In this document: positions 29,092 to 36,694 of the stretch, piece by piece | Position numbering within the stretch: the first letter of the stretch is position 1 | Layout of the letters: each line of letters opens with the position of its first letter | NCBI GenBank assembly: GCA_002368175.1 | Contig: AP018172.1 | Span: 3,408,001 to 3,472,000 of the forward strand | Source of the DNA: Calothrix sp. NIES-2098 | GTDB taxonomy: Bacteria > Cyanobacteriota > Cyanobacteriia > Cyanobacteriales > Nostocaceae | Reading direction: 5' to 3' | DNA length: 64,000 nt | Program-made: the position numbers and the translations under genes | The notes under the pieces: model-generated | What the model saw: the letters and a program-made list of their open reading frames with translations, nothing else | Databases searched by the model: none | What the model was told of the DNA's origin: nothing

Positions 29092-29577
29092 TTACCGATT
29101 AAAATTAAACCGCCCGTCTACTTTTTTACCTTTAATATCTGCATTTATTTTCACCTGATACTGACCAGTTAATTTCTCTTTTAATAAACCCGTATAATGC
29201 TTATCTTGAGCATCATAAGTAAAAGGAACTGTCTTTTGTGTACCATCAGGTAACTGCACTTGCGCCGTTACTTTGGCGTTAGGTATCGCTTCGTGATTGT
29301 CGCCTGTTTGTAAATACAAATCCATGTGAGTTGTATTTGCTTCTTTCTCGGGTACAAACTCTAAATGGTAAGCACCTGTTTCTACAACTTGGCCCCCATG
29401 AGTTTTACCATGCTGTCCTTCTGTTTTGGCAACAGATGCGGCTGATGGTTGAGCTTTAGCGTTAGAGGTAGCTGAATTGTTTTCGGTATTAGCTGTTGGC
29501 TGATTATTACTACAAGCACTTAAGGAAATCAAGCTAATACTTCCTAAAATAATCAAGCTAGATTTAATCAAATTCAT
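29092..29577 (-). CDS. Periplasmic lipoprotein of metal efflux operon (CopC position)
   Basis: A lipoprotein signal ends SLSACS. A low-complexity linker and a His-containing stretch, GQHGKTHGGQ, follow, then a beta-rich domain with YHLEFV and a C-terminal KVDGRFNF. It sits 22 bases after the RND pump gene, the position of copC in the Synechocystis copBAC operon as I recall it. A periplasmic metal-binding role is inferred. The ATG at 29577 is preferred because GAGG lies 9-10 bases upstream; the ATG at 29592 overlaps that site. I do not assign a firm family. Confidence 0.7.
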   Translation of the reverse strand: MNLIKSSLIILGSISLISLSACSNNQPTANTENNSATSNAKAQPSAASVAKTEGQHGKTHGGQVVETGAYHLEFVPEKEANTTHMDLYLQTGDNHEAIPNAKVTAQVQLPDGTQKTVPFTYDAQDKHYTGLLKEKLTGQYQVKINADIKGKKVDGRFNFNR

Positions 29578-29598
29578 AGATTTAATCCTCATTTACAT

Positions 29599-32500
29599 TC
29601 ATGATTTTTGTAACAAAATTTTGCCAAACTTAGCATATAAGGCGGGGATAACTACTAATGTTAATGCTGTAGATGTAAATAACCCACCTAAGACAACTAT
29701 AGAAAGAGGTTGTAATATTTCTTTGCCAGGGCCACTATCAACTATTAATGGTGCTAACCCTAAAGCTGAAGTAAAAGCTGTCATTAGAATAGCGTTTAAT
29801 CTTTCCATTGAACCTTTGATTAAAATCTCTTTCAAAGGCATTCCTTCGGCAAATTTGGTGTTGTAATTATCTACTAGCAATAAACCATTGCGGGTGGCAA
29901 CTCCAAATAAAGTGACAAAGCCAACTAAAGAGGCAATAGAGATAATACCGCCAGATAAAGCTACAGAAAATACTCCCCCTACCAATGCCAAAGGTAAGTT
30001 AATCATAATCATGGCGGTAGAAGGAATAGATTTGACAGAAATATACATGATAACTGTAATGGCAATAAAAGCGATCGCACTCGAAATTAAGATATTTTGG
30101 GTGGCTCTTTCTTGCGCCTCAAATTGTCCTGCATACTGGATATAATAACCATTCGGCGGATGTACTTGCTGATTAACTTTTGTTTGAATTTCATTGACAA
30201 TTGAGCGTAAATCTCTACCGCTAGTATTAGCAGAGACAACAATTAAACGCGAGACATTCTCTCGGTTAATCGTATTTGGCCCTGTACCATTTTCAATGGC
30301 TGCAACTTGCGCTAAGGGAATCTTTTGCCCTGCTGGAGTATCAACTAATAAATTACGAATTGTATCTAAATTTTGCCTGGCTTCTGGCTTTAACCAGACA
30401 ACTAAATCAAAGGTTTGTTGTTTATCTAAAATTTGAGAAACTACTTTACCATTAAGAGCAGTTTCAATAATTTGGGAAATTTTTCCTACTGTTAAACCAT
30501 AGCGAGAAGCATCTGTACGATTAAATTTAATTTGTATTTGTTCGATGGGTACTTGCGGTTCCAGTTGTAAATCCACAATTCCATCGACAGTTTTCATTAC
30601 TTCATTTACTTGACTCCCAATAGTGCGGAGTTGTGCTAAATCAGGGCCGAAAATCTTAACTGCGATCGCACTTCTCACTCCAGACAATACTTCATCCATG
30701 CGGTGAGAGATAAAACCACCAATATTAGGCGCTACGCCCGGTAATTTAGCAAATTCCTGTCGCAGCTTCTTCAGCGTCGCCTCCCTATCTTTTATGGCTT
30801 CGCGGCTTAATTCAATATCTAAATGCGCCAAATTCACCCCGGCTGCATCACCATCACCAGGCGCACGTCCCGAACGCAACTGTACATAAGGAAATCGTGG
30901 ATCGCCTTTGAGTGCGTCTTGAATTGCTTCTCCGGCTGCGTTGGTAGCTTCTAATGATACACCAGGGTAAAGAGTTAGGGTATTCACTAAAGTTTGCTCT
31001 TGAAACTCGGGTAAAAACACTCTCCCGAAACTAGGCGCGATCGCAATTGCGGCTACTGTAGCAGCAGTCGCTATGGCTAATATAATTCCCGAACGTCGCA
31101 AGGAAAATGTTAATAGCGGATAATACAACAGCTTAAAAAATCTTGCTACCCAAGGTTCTTGTTCTGGTAAGTGACTGTGAGGTAATAAAATTGCACATAA
31201 AGCTGGAGTGATTGTCAATGCTGTGATACTCGAAGCAATCACCGCAGCCATATAACCAAAACCCATCGGAATAAAAATGCTTCCTTCTACTCCTCCTAAA
31301 GCAAACACAGGAGTAAAGACAACCATTGTAATTATGGTTGCGCCAAATACAGAATCTCGGACTTCTTGGCAACCATCAAATACTACATCTAAAACGGGTC
31401 GAGGATTGGGGGAATATTTATTTTCGCGCAAATTGCGGAAAACATTTTCGGCATCAACAATTGCATCATCAACTGCGGAACCAATTGCAATCCCAAGACC
31501 TCCTAAAGTCATGGTATTTAAGCCTTGACCCAACCAATTTAAGAGGAATATTCCCAGTAATAAAGATAAGGGCAAGGCAATTAAACAAATGGCAAGATTT
31601 CGCCAATTCATCAAAAAAGGAATGAGAATAAAAGCAACAATAATACTACCTTCGATTAAAGCTTCTCGCAGATTTTCAATGGAAGCATCAATATAATTTT
31701 CTTGGCGAAATGTAGGAGTAACTTTAATATCTTTAGGTAAGCCAGCTTTAATTTCTGTAATCGCCTGTTCAATGGCACGGGTAACGGTGGGAGTATCGGC
31801 TTGCGGCTGTTTATTAATCATGACGATAACTGCTTTTTCACCGTTAAAACTGCCATCACCGCGTTTAATCGCTGCTCCAATTTGCACATCAGCGACATCA
31901 GATATTTTGACTGGCGTACCATTACGGGCAGTAATTACTGATTGTTGTAATTCTGCTATAGATTCAATTCTGCCAATCCCTCGAATTAATTTTTCTCGGT
32001 CAGGTGTAATTAAATAACCACCAGGAGCATTAATATTTGCGGCTGCTGTTGCTTCTTCAACATCTGCCAAAGTCACATTAAAAGCTTTTAATTTTTCGGG
32101 ATCGACTAATACTTGATATTGACGAACATCGCCACCATAAGCGACAACCTGACTCACACCAGGAACAGCTAAAAGGCGATTTGTCACTTGCCAATCAACA
32201 ATCCGTCTTACTTCCATTAAAGGTGTATTTTTGGAAGTAAAAGCATATTGTAGTACTGTACCGATGGGCGAACTAGTGGGAGAAATTTGTGGCGTTTCTA
32301 CCCCAGCAGGTAACTTACTTTGTGCCTGTTGTAATCGTTCTGTTACTAGTTGACGCGCTTGATAAATATCACTTCCCCAATTAAAAACAACTGTAACAAC
32401 AGAAATTCCCGCCGCAGAAGATGAGCGTACAGTCGTTACTCCAGGTGTACCATTAATTGCACTTTCAATCGGTAGAGTTACCAGAGATTCCAATTCTTCC

Positions 32501-32673
32501 GGCGCAAGTCCTGGCGCTTCAGTTTGAATTTCCACTTGCGGTGGTGCAAAGGTGGGGAAAACATCTAAAGGCATTTGGATAATCGTGCGAAATATCCAAA
32601 TAGTCAGGATAATTGCACTCAGAACCACTAGCCAACGGCGAGCGATCGCCCACTTTATGATCGCACTCAGCAT
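29599..32673 (-). CDS. Heavy-metal RND efflux pump, CusA/CzcA family
   Basis: The 1024-residue inner-membrane pump has the RND plan: a helix at the N-terminus, two large periplasmic domains and two helix bundles. The transmembrane-4 motif reads AIGSAVDDAIVDAENVF. Acidic residues there relay protons; AIG/VDDA resembles the monovalent (Cu/Ag) or HME5 subgroup more than the DFG-type Zn/Co pumps, as I recall those consensus motifs. Spacing is 2 bases after the adaptor gene and 21 bases before the lipoprotein gene, so it is one operon. The outer-membrane channel is not encoded here. Copper is the likely substrate, from context. Confidence 0.9.
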   Translation of the reverse strand: MLSAIIKWAIARRWLVVLSAIILTIWIFRTIIQMPLDVFPTFAPPQVEIQTEAPGLAPEELESLVTLPIESAINGTPGVTTVRSSSAAGISVVTVVFNWGSDIYQARQLVTERLQQAQSKLPAGVETPQISPTSSPIGTVLQYAFTSKNTPLMEVRRIVDWQVTNRLLAVPGVSQVVAYGGDVRQYQVLVDPEKLKAFNVTLADVEEATAAANINAPGGYLITPDREKLIRGIGRIESIAELQQSVITARNGTPVKISDVADVQIGAAIKRGDGSFNGEKAVIVMINKQPQADTPTVTRAIEQAITEIKAGLPKDIKVTPTFRQENYIDASIENLREALIEGSIIVAFILIPFLMNWRNLAICLIALPLSLLLGIFLLNWLGQGLNTMTLGGLGIAIGSAVDDAIVDAENVFRNLRENKYSPNPRPVLDVVFDGCQEVRDSVFGATIITMVVFTPVFALGGVEGSIFIPMGFGYMAAVIASSITALTITPALCAILLPHSHLPEQEPWVARFFKLLYYPLLTFSLRRSGIILAIATAATVAAIAIAPSFGRVFLPEFQEQTLVNTLTLYPGVSLEATNAAGEAIQDALKGDPRFPYVQLRSGRAPGDGDAAGVNLAHLDIELSREAIKDREATLKKLRQEFAKLPGVAPNIGGFISHRMDEVLSGVRSAIAVKIFGPDLAQLRTIGSQVNEVMKTVDGIVDLQLEPQVPIEQIQIKFNRTDASRYGLTVGKISQIIETALNGKVVSQILDKQQTFDLVVWLKPEARQNLDTIRNLLVDTPAGQKIPLAQVAAIENGTGPNTINRENVSRLIVVSANTSGRDLRSIVNEIQTKVNQQVHPPNGYYIQYAGQFEAQERATQNILISSAIAFIAITVIMYISVKSIPSTAMIMINLPLALVGGVFSVALSGGIISIASLVGFVTLFGVATRNGLLLVDNYNTKFAEGMPLKEILIKGSMERLNAILMTAFTSALGLAPLIVDSGPGKEILQPLSIVVLGGLFTSTALTLVVIPALYAKFGKILLQKS

Positions 32674-32675
32674 TG

Positions 32676-34307
32676 TTATCTTTCAACCGTGATTTCTGAA
32701 TCCTGATTTGCTATGTGATGGTTATCGACCCATTCTGGCGATACATCTGCTGGTGCTGTAGTTAATGGATATTGATGTTTGCTGCGACGACTAGCCCAAA
32801 AAACACCACCCATAAAAGCTACACTAACAAGTGCAACGCCTCCTGCTGCTCCCATCCACAAAGGAATTGAGGTATTAGAAATTGCTTGTTTCTCCTCTGC
32901 TCCCGTACTATGCTCTTCTGCTTTTCCACCTCCCCGCAGAGATTGTGCGTAAAGTTGCGGAGCGCGTTGTGTAACTATTAAATCTCCCTCAAATAAGCCA
33001 GTTTTGATCTCTACCATATCGCCAGAAGTTTGACCTAAGGTAACTTCCACAGGCTGATAAGCACTGCTATTTTGGATATAAACCTGTTTTTTACCATTAG
33101 CTTCCACTACCGCCGCACTGGGAATAGCTAAAATAGCTGATGATGTTTGGTCTGTTAAAACTTCGAGTTCGGCAAACATTCCCGGTTTGAGCAATCCGCC
33201 AGGATTTTCCAGTTCGGCTTGTACGGGGACAACTCGCGTTTCGCCTTCGACAACAGAACCAATGCGGGTAATTCTGGCAGTGAAAGTACGGTTAGGCACA
33301 GCAGCAACTTTAACACTGACTCTTTGCCCATTCCTGACTTTATTTAAATCTTTTTCATAAATATTTGCTGTGGCAAAAACGCGGCTGTCATTGACAATGG
33401 TCATCAATTTGCCGCCTGTATCTTCAAATGATTGACCGAGGGTAACTTCTCTATCTGCAACTTTGCCAGAAATAGGCGATACCACTGTTACCAGTCCTTG
33501 AGCATTAGCGCGGGTTCCTAATTGCGAGAGGCGAGTTTGATAAGTTGTATTACTGAGTTGAATCCGCGATTTTGCCACATCAACTGCTGAAGCTGCACGT
33601 TTTAGCTGATTTTCTGCCTCAATAACTTCCCGGCGACTATTAGCTTTAGTCAGTTCCGCTTTCGCCTCAGCTAGTTGGGTTTGAGATTCTAAAGCTGTGC
33701 GTTGGGGTAAAGCGCCAGCATTGGCTAACTGTTTATCTTTGCTGTACTTTTCTTGAGCAAATTTAACTTGAGTCTGCGCTTGAGCAATTTCAGCTGCGGC
33801 GATTTGTTGATAGCGATCGCGGTTTTGTTGCGCTAATTTTAAATCAGCTAAGGCTTGTTGCAAATCTGCCTGACCTTCTGCCAGCTTCTCTTGCGAATTA
33901 ACCCGCAATTCTACCAAATCAGGACTAGATACCACAGCTAGCGGTTGACCTTTTTTAACTGTAGCGCCCGGTTCGACCAACAACTCCACGACTTTTGCCT
34001 TAGCAATGGGGGTATTTACTTCCACTTTTTGACTGGGTAGAGTTTCAATCTGTCCCGTGGTTTTAATTCCCACAGCTAGCGGCTGACGTTTAACTGGCTC
34101 GACTTTAATTCCTAAACGTTTAGCTGTTTGCGCATCAACTTGAATTGGGGTAGCAGTTTGAGTAGCTTCACCTCCGGACTGAAATTCATTGCCATGTCCG
34201 CCGTGAGCTAAAACTACTGCGGGATTTGCTAAGATAAGCAGGCTCAGTAGCGTGCCAGAAACAGAACGAATTACTGTAGGTGCTTGGAAACGCAGAGAGT
34301 TGGACAT
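32676..34307 (-). CDS. RND pump membrane-fusion protein, CusB/CzcB family
   Basis: This is the periplasmic adaptor joining the RND pump to an outer-membrane channel. It has a signal sequence, then AHGGHGNEF, a His-rich patch that could bind metal. A lipoyl/barrel-hybrid half (KVVELLVEPGATVKKGQPLA) and a long coiled-coil hairpin (about 140-260) follow. Then come the second lipoyl half (VVSPISGKVADREV), beta-barrel and membrane-proximal parts. A hydrophobic segment near 480-505 may anchor the C-terminus. It is the first gene of the metal operon; a TTTCAT-N5-TTTCAT box lies 80 bases upstream. Confidence 0.9.
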   Translation of the reverse strand: MSNSLRFQAPTVIRSVSGTLLSLLILANPAVVLAHGGHGNEFQSGGEATQTATPIQVDAQTAKRLGIKVEPVKRQPLAVGIKTTGQIETLPSQKVEVNTPIAKAKVVELLVEPGATVKKGQPLAVVSSPDLVELRVNSQEKLAEGQADLQQALADLKLAQQNRDRYQQIAAAEIAQAQTQVKFAQEKYSKDKQLANAGALPQRTALESQTQLAEAKAELTKANSRREVIEAENQLKRAASAVDVAKSRIQLSNTTYQTRLSQLGTRANAQGLVTVVSPISGKVADREVTLGQSFEDTGGKLMTIVNDSRVFATANIYEKDLNKVRNGQRVSVKVAAVPNRTFTARITRIGSVVEGETRVVPVQAELENPGGLLKPGMFAELEVLTDQTSSAILAIPSAAVVEANGKKQVYIQNSSAYQPVEVTLGQTSGDMVEIKTGLFEGDLIVTQRAPQLYAQSLRGGGKAEEHSTGAEEKQAISNTSIPLWMGAAGGVALVSVAFMGGVFWASRRSKHQYPLTTAPADVSPEWVDNHHIANQDSEITVER

Positions 34308-34386
34308 CGCGATCGGGAATTTTTAATTTATAGGGAGCGTAATAAAGCTAGCTGTGTTCGCCTGATTCCCAGTCTTTCATCTGGAA

Positions 34387-34403
34387 ATGAAATTGGGATG
34401 AAA
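34387..34403 (-). promoter_or_regulatory. Probable RppA/CopR-type operator of the metal pump operon
   Basis: On the minus strand the sequence reads TTTCAT-CCCAA-TTTCAT, a perfect direct repeat with an 11-base period. It lies 80 bases before the pump operon's first start codon. From memory, the Synechocystis copper regulator CopR binds TTTCAT-N5-TTTCAT. A near-identical box precedes the DUF305 gene. Confidence 0.65.
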
Positions 34404-34451
34404 TTGAGAAACGACAAACTATAGCGATTATCGGTTGAGTCCAATACCCTC

Positions 34452-34684
34452 GTAAGGGCACGGCACTGCCCATTGGTGTCAACTTAACGTGAAACCCGCT
34501 TGGCGACAACGTTCTGCCCTCACCCCCAGCCCCTCTCCCACCAGGAGAGGGGAGCAAGAGATTCAATTCCCCTTCTCCCTGAGGGAGAAGGGGTGAGGGG
34601 ATGAGGGCGAGGGTTTTTGTACAACACGCGCCGTATATAGCTTTTAGCTTAAGTTGACACGTATGGGCACTGCCGTGCCCCTAC
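34452..34684. repeat. Nested inverted-repeat element
   Basis: Outer arms of 36 bases (34452-34487 and 34649-34684) pair with only a few mismatches; the ends read GTAAGGGCACGGCA and TGCCGTGCCCCTAC. Inside is a second structure: a CCCCTCTCC/GGAGAGGGG hairpin, a CTTCTCCCTGAGGGAGAAG palindrome, and long-range pairing of GCCCTCACCCC with GGGGATGAGGGC. It looks like one repeat inserted into another. The outer arms share the GGGGCACGGCA core with the foldback repeats at 4.3 and 10.3 kb. Confidence 0.65.
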
Positions 34685-34829
34685 ATGCGACGATATAATT
34701 TTGTATTGCATCCAACCCAGAAGCGCTATATATAAATGCTTTTCTTCGCTGTGTTCTCTGTAACTCTGTGGTTACAAAAGAATTTTTCTGACCACAGAGG
34801 CGCAGAGTCACAAAGGTAATGCCAATATT

Positions 34830-35018
34830 GTTAATGCAGTGGCTCGTGTTGTTAACGCGTCGGTCTGTGATGTTAAAACATCGGCTCGTATTGTTAACGC
34901 GTCGGTCTGTGATGTTAAAACATCGGCTCGTGTTGTTAACGCGTCGGTCTGTTTTGTTAAAACGTCGGCTCGTATTGTTAACGCGTCGGTCTGTTTTGTT
35001 AATGCATCGGCTTGCAAC
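34830..35018. repeat. 21-bp tandem repeat array, nine units
   Basis: Nine units begin GTTAA at 34830 and every 21 bases thereafter to 34998. Two unit types alternate (GTTAACGCGTCGGTCTGT and GTTAAAACATCGGCTCGT, each with a 3-base tail), giving a 42-base super-period. The array ends 36 bases before the stop of the DUF305 gene. Heptad-like frames stay open on both strands as a consequence of the 21-base period. Confidence 0.85.
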
Positions 35019-35053
35019 AAGAAATTAAAAACAACCGCCAAGATAACTTAGAC

Positions 35054-35761
35054 TTAATTTTTGTACCAAGCTGTGCGCCACTGTTTCATTTGGTTAATCT
35101 CAGCATCCTGTGCTTTGATAATTGCTTGAGCCAAGTTCTTAATTTCAGAACGCTGGGATTTTTGCAAAGCATCTTGAGCCATAGTCACGGCTGCTTCGTG
35201 GTGCGGAATCATGGCGTCGATAAAGCGGAGGTCAAATTCTGCATCAGCAGCGCCTAAGTCCATGTTCATCATCATGCCTTGCATTTGCTGAGATGACATC
35301 TCTTTCATCTGACCTTTTTGCGCATCATAAGCCATTGGTTTATCTCCAGCTTTGGGATACCAGGCTGTGCGCCACTGTTTCATTTGGCTAATTTCTTGAT
35401 TCTGAGCTTTGATGATTTCGTCTGCTAACTTTTTAATTTCTGGGCGTTTTGATTTTTGCTGTGCTTCCTTAGCCATGAGAATTGCACCTTGATGGTGGGG
35501 AATCATTGCATCAATGAAACGTAGATCGTAGTTAGCATCAGCTGGGCCTAAATCCATAGCCATGCTGTGGTTCATGTGATGACCATCGTGGTTCATCGGT
35601 TGTTTGTCGCTAGTATCAGTAGCTGTGGTAGTAGCGTTTGGTGCTTGGCTTTGATTTTGGGAAGTAGTTGTAGAACAAGCAGTCAACACGCTACTGGACA
35701 AAGAAGCGATCGCAATTAAGCTAAATGCCAAAAAATTATGTTTGAGAGTAGGGAGTTGCAT
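35054..35761 (-). CDS. Tandem DUF305 lipoprotein, CopM-like
   Basis: A lipoprotein signal ends LTACS (Cys29). A His/Met-rich patch (about 56-69) follows, and then two DUF305 repeats, each with FIDAMIPHH and MKQWRTAWY (about 78-135 and 176-235). A Met-rich linker (about 152-167) separates them. DUF305 is a four-helix metal-binding module; the Synechocystis copper-binding protein CopM belongs to it, as I recall. The two FIDAMIPHH His pairs and the Met-rich regions are likely metal ligands. It is transcribed alone, in the same direction as the pump operon. A TTTCAC-N5-TTTCAT box lies 139 bases upstream, so co-regulation is likely. Confidence 0.85.
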   Translation of the reverse strand: MQLPTLKHNFLAFSLIAIASLSSSVLTACSTTTSQNQSQAPNATTTATDTSDKQPMNHDGHHMNHSMAMDLGPADANYDLRFIDAMIPHHQGAILMAKEAQQKSKRPEIKKLADEIIKAQNQEISQMKQWRTAWYPKAGDKPMAYDAQKGQMKEMSSQQMQGMMMNMDLGAADAEFDLRFIDAMIPHHEAAVTMAQDALQKSQRSEIKNLAQAIIKAQDAEINQMKQWRTAWYKN

Positions 35762-35899
35762 AAGGACAGTCTCAATAATTTCCTAATTTCATTAAGCAAT
35801 CTCTAGTTGGGTGGAGAGTCAAGCCCTGTTTGCATTTTTCTTAAGATGATTGCTGACAACCTGGCTGTTGCTCTCAAGTACATACTTTGACAGCCAGAA

Positions 35900-35916
35900 A
35901 TGAAATTAGAGTGAAA
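35900..35916 (-). promoter_or_regulatory. Probable RppA/CopR-type operator of the DUF305 gene
   Basis: On the minus strand the box reads TTTCAC-TCTAA-TTTCAT. It matches the box before the pump operon at 11 of 12 half-site bases and has the same 5-base spacer. It lies 139 bases upstream of the start codon. Confidence 0.6.
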
Positions 35917-36262
35917 TTGAAGGCGTTGTCATCAAAGAAAGCACATATGTGGCTGATATTGCAGGATTTTAAATACATCCAAGTAAATAGATTATTAGGC
36001 TCTTAAGGTAATTGAATGTCTTATTTTTTTGGCATCAAATATAGATGAGATCTGAAGGTATTTAAGTTTTATACATAAATCATCTATTGACGAAACACAA
36101 AAATTTCTTTTTGAATCTCAAGGTTTATCTATGAAAACACTAAATAATTTATTTATAAATGCATATATAGTTATTGATTTTTATCCATGTCAAATTGAAT
36201 TTTTCAATGCTTAATGTTCTCATACAACTAATATAAGAATGGTTAAAAGGAATTACAAAAAG
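35917..36262. other. AT-rich intergenic region
   Basis: This lies between the divergent DUF305 gene and the small exported protein. Apart from the operator box at its left edge I see no repeats, hairpins or genes; it should carry the promoter of the rightward gene. Confidence 0.4.
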
Positions 36263-36288
36263 ATGAATATGCAACAAAAAAGCTTAAA

Positions 36289-36678
36289 GTGAAAACTGTA
36301 GCGTATGTAGCAGTTTCTATGAAACTTTCCTTTATTCCCACAGCATTTACTCTTACCCTCACACTAGGAATAACTTGGCTGAATGCATCTTTTAGTACTA
36401 CCGCTTATGCTGTAGATGATGGCAAAACTGAAGTTTGTGAAATTCCTCAACGTAGGCCTAGTGGCGGAAATACTCTGCAAAGAATGCTGTCTATGCAAGC
36501 GTGTGAGCAAATTCAGTTAAATCAGCAGCAAAAACTTAGTACGACACCAATAAAGCAGAGCAATCCAGCTTCTCCTATAGCTTTACCAACTCCAAATAAC
36601 CAAGCTCCTGGTAATGGAGTCAATAATTCTGAGCCATCTCAGCCTACTTCTATACAAGTGCCAATGAAGAAAGAATAG
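36289..36678 (+). CDS. Small exported protein, Pro/Gln/Asn-rich
   Basis: The GTG-start frame encodes 129 residues with a signal peptide (hydrophobic core about 14-30, cleavage after AYA near 41). A short mature protein has two Cys (in EVCEIP and MQACEQ) and a disordered Pro/Asn/Gln tail. The family is unknown. The GTG overlaps the TGA of a nine-codon leader frame (36263-36292) that has its own AAGGA site, so translation may be coupled. An ATG at 36319 is the other possible start. Confidence 0.6.
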   Translation: MKTVAYVAVSMKLSFIPTAFTLTLTLGITWLNASFSTTAYAVDDGKTEVCEIPQRRPSGGNTLQRMLSMQACEQIQLNQQQKLSTTPIKQSNPASPIALPTPNNQAPGNGVNNSEPSQPTSIQVPMKKE

Positions 36679-36694
36679 AATGCAGAGAAAAAGA

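Noticed and set aside
29599..34307. Nickel/cobalt (Nrs-type) efflux assignment
   Set aside because: The RppAB names alone would allow it, but the DUF305 gene, the TTTCAT boxes and the AIG/VDDA pump motif point more to copper.
34808..35041. Minus-strand heptad-repeat protein, and two plus-strand frames
   Set aside because: Again produced by the 21-bp array. The minus frame needs a TTG start without a ribosome site. The repeat itself is reported instead.
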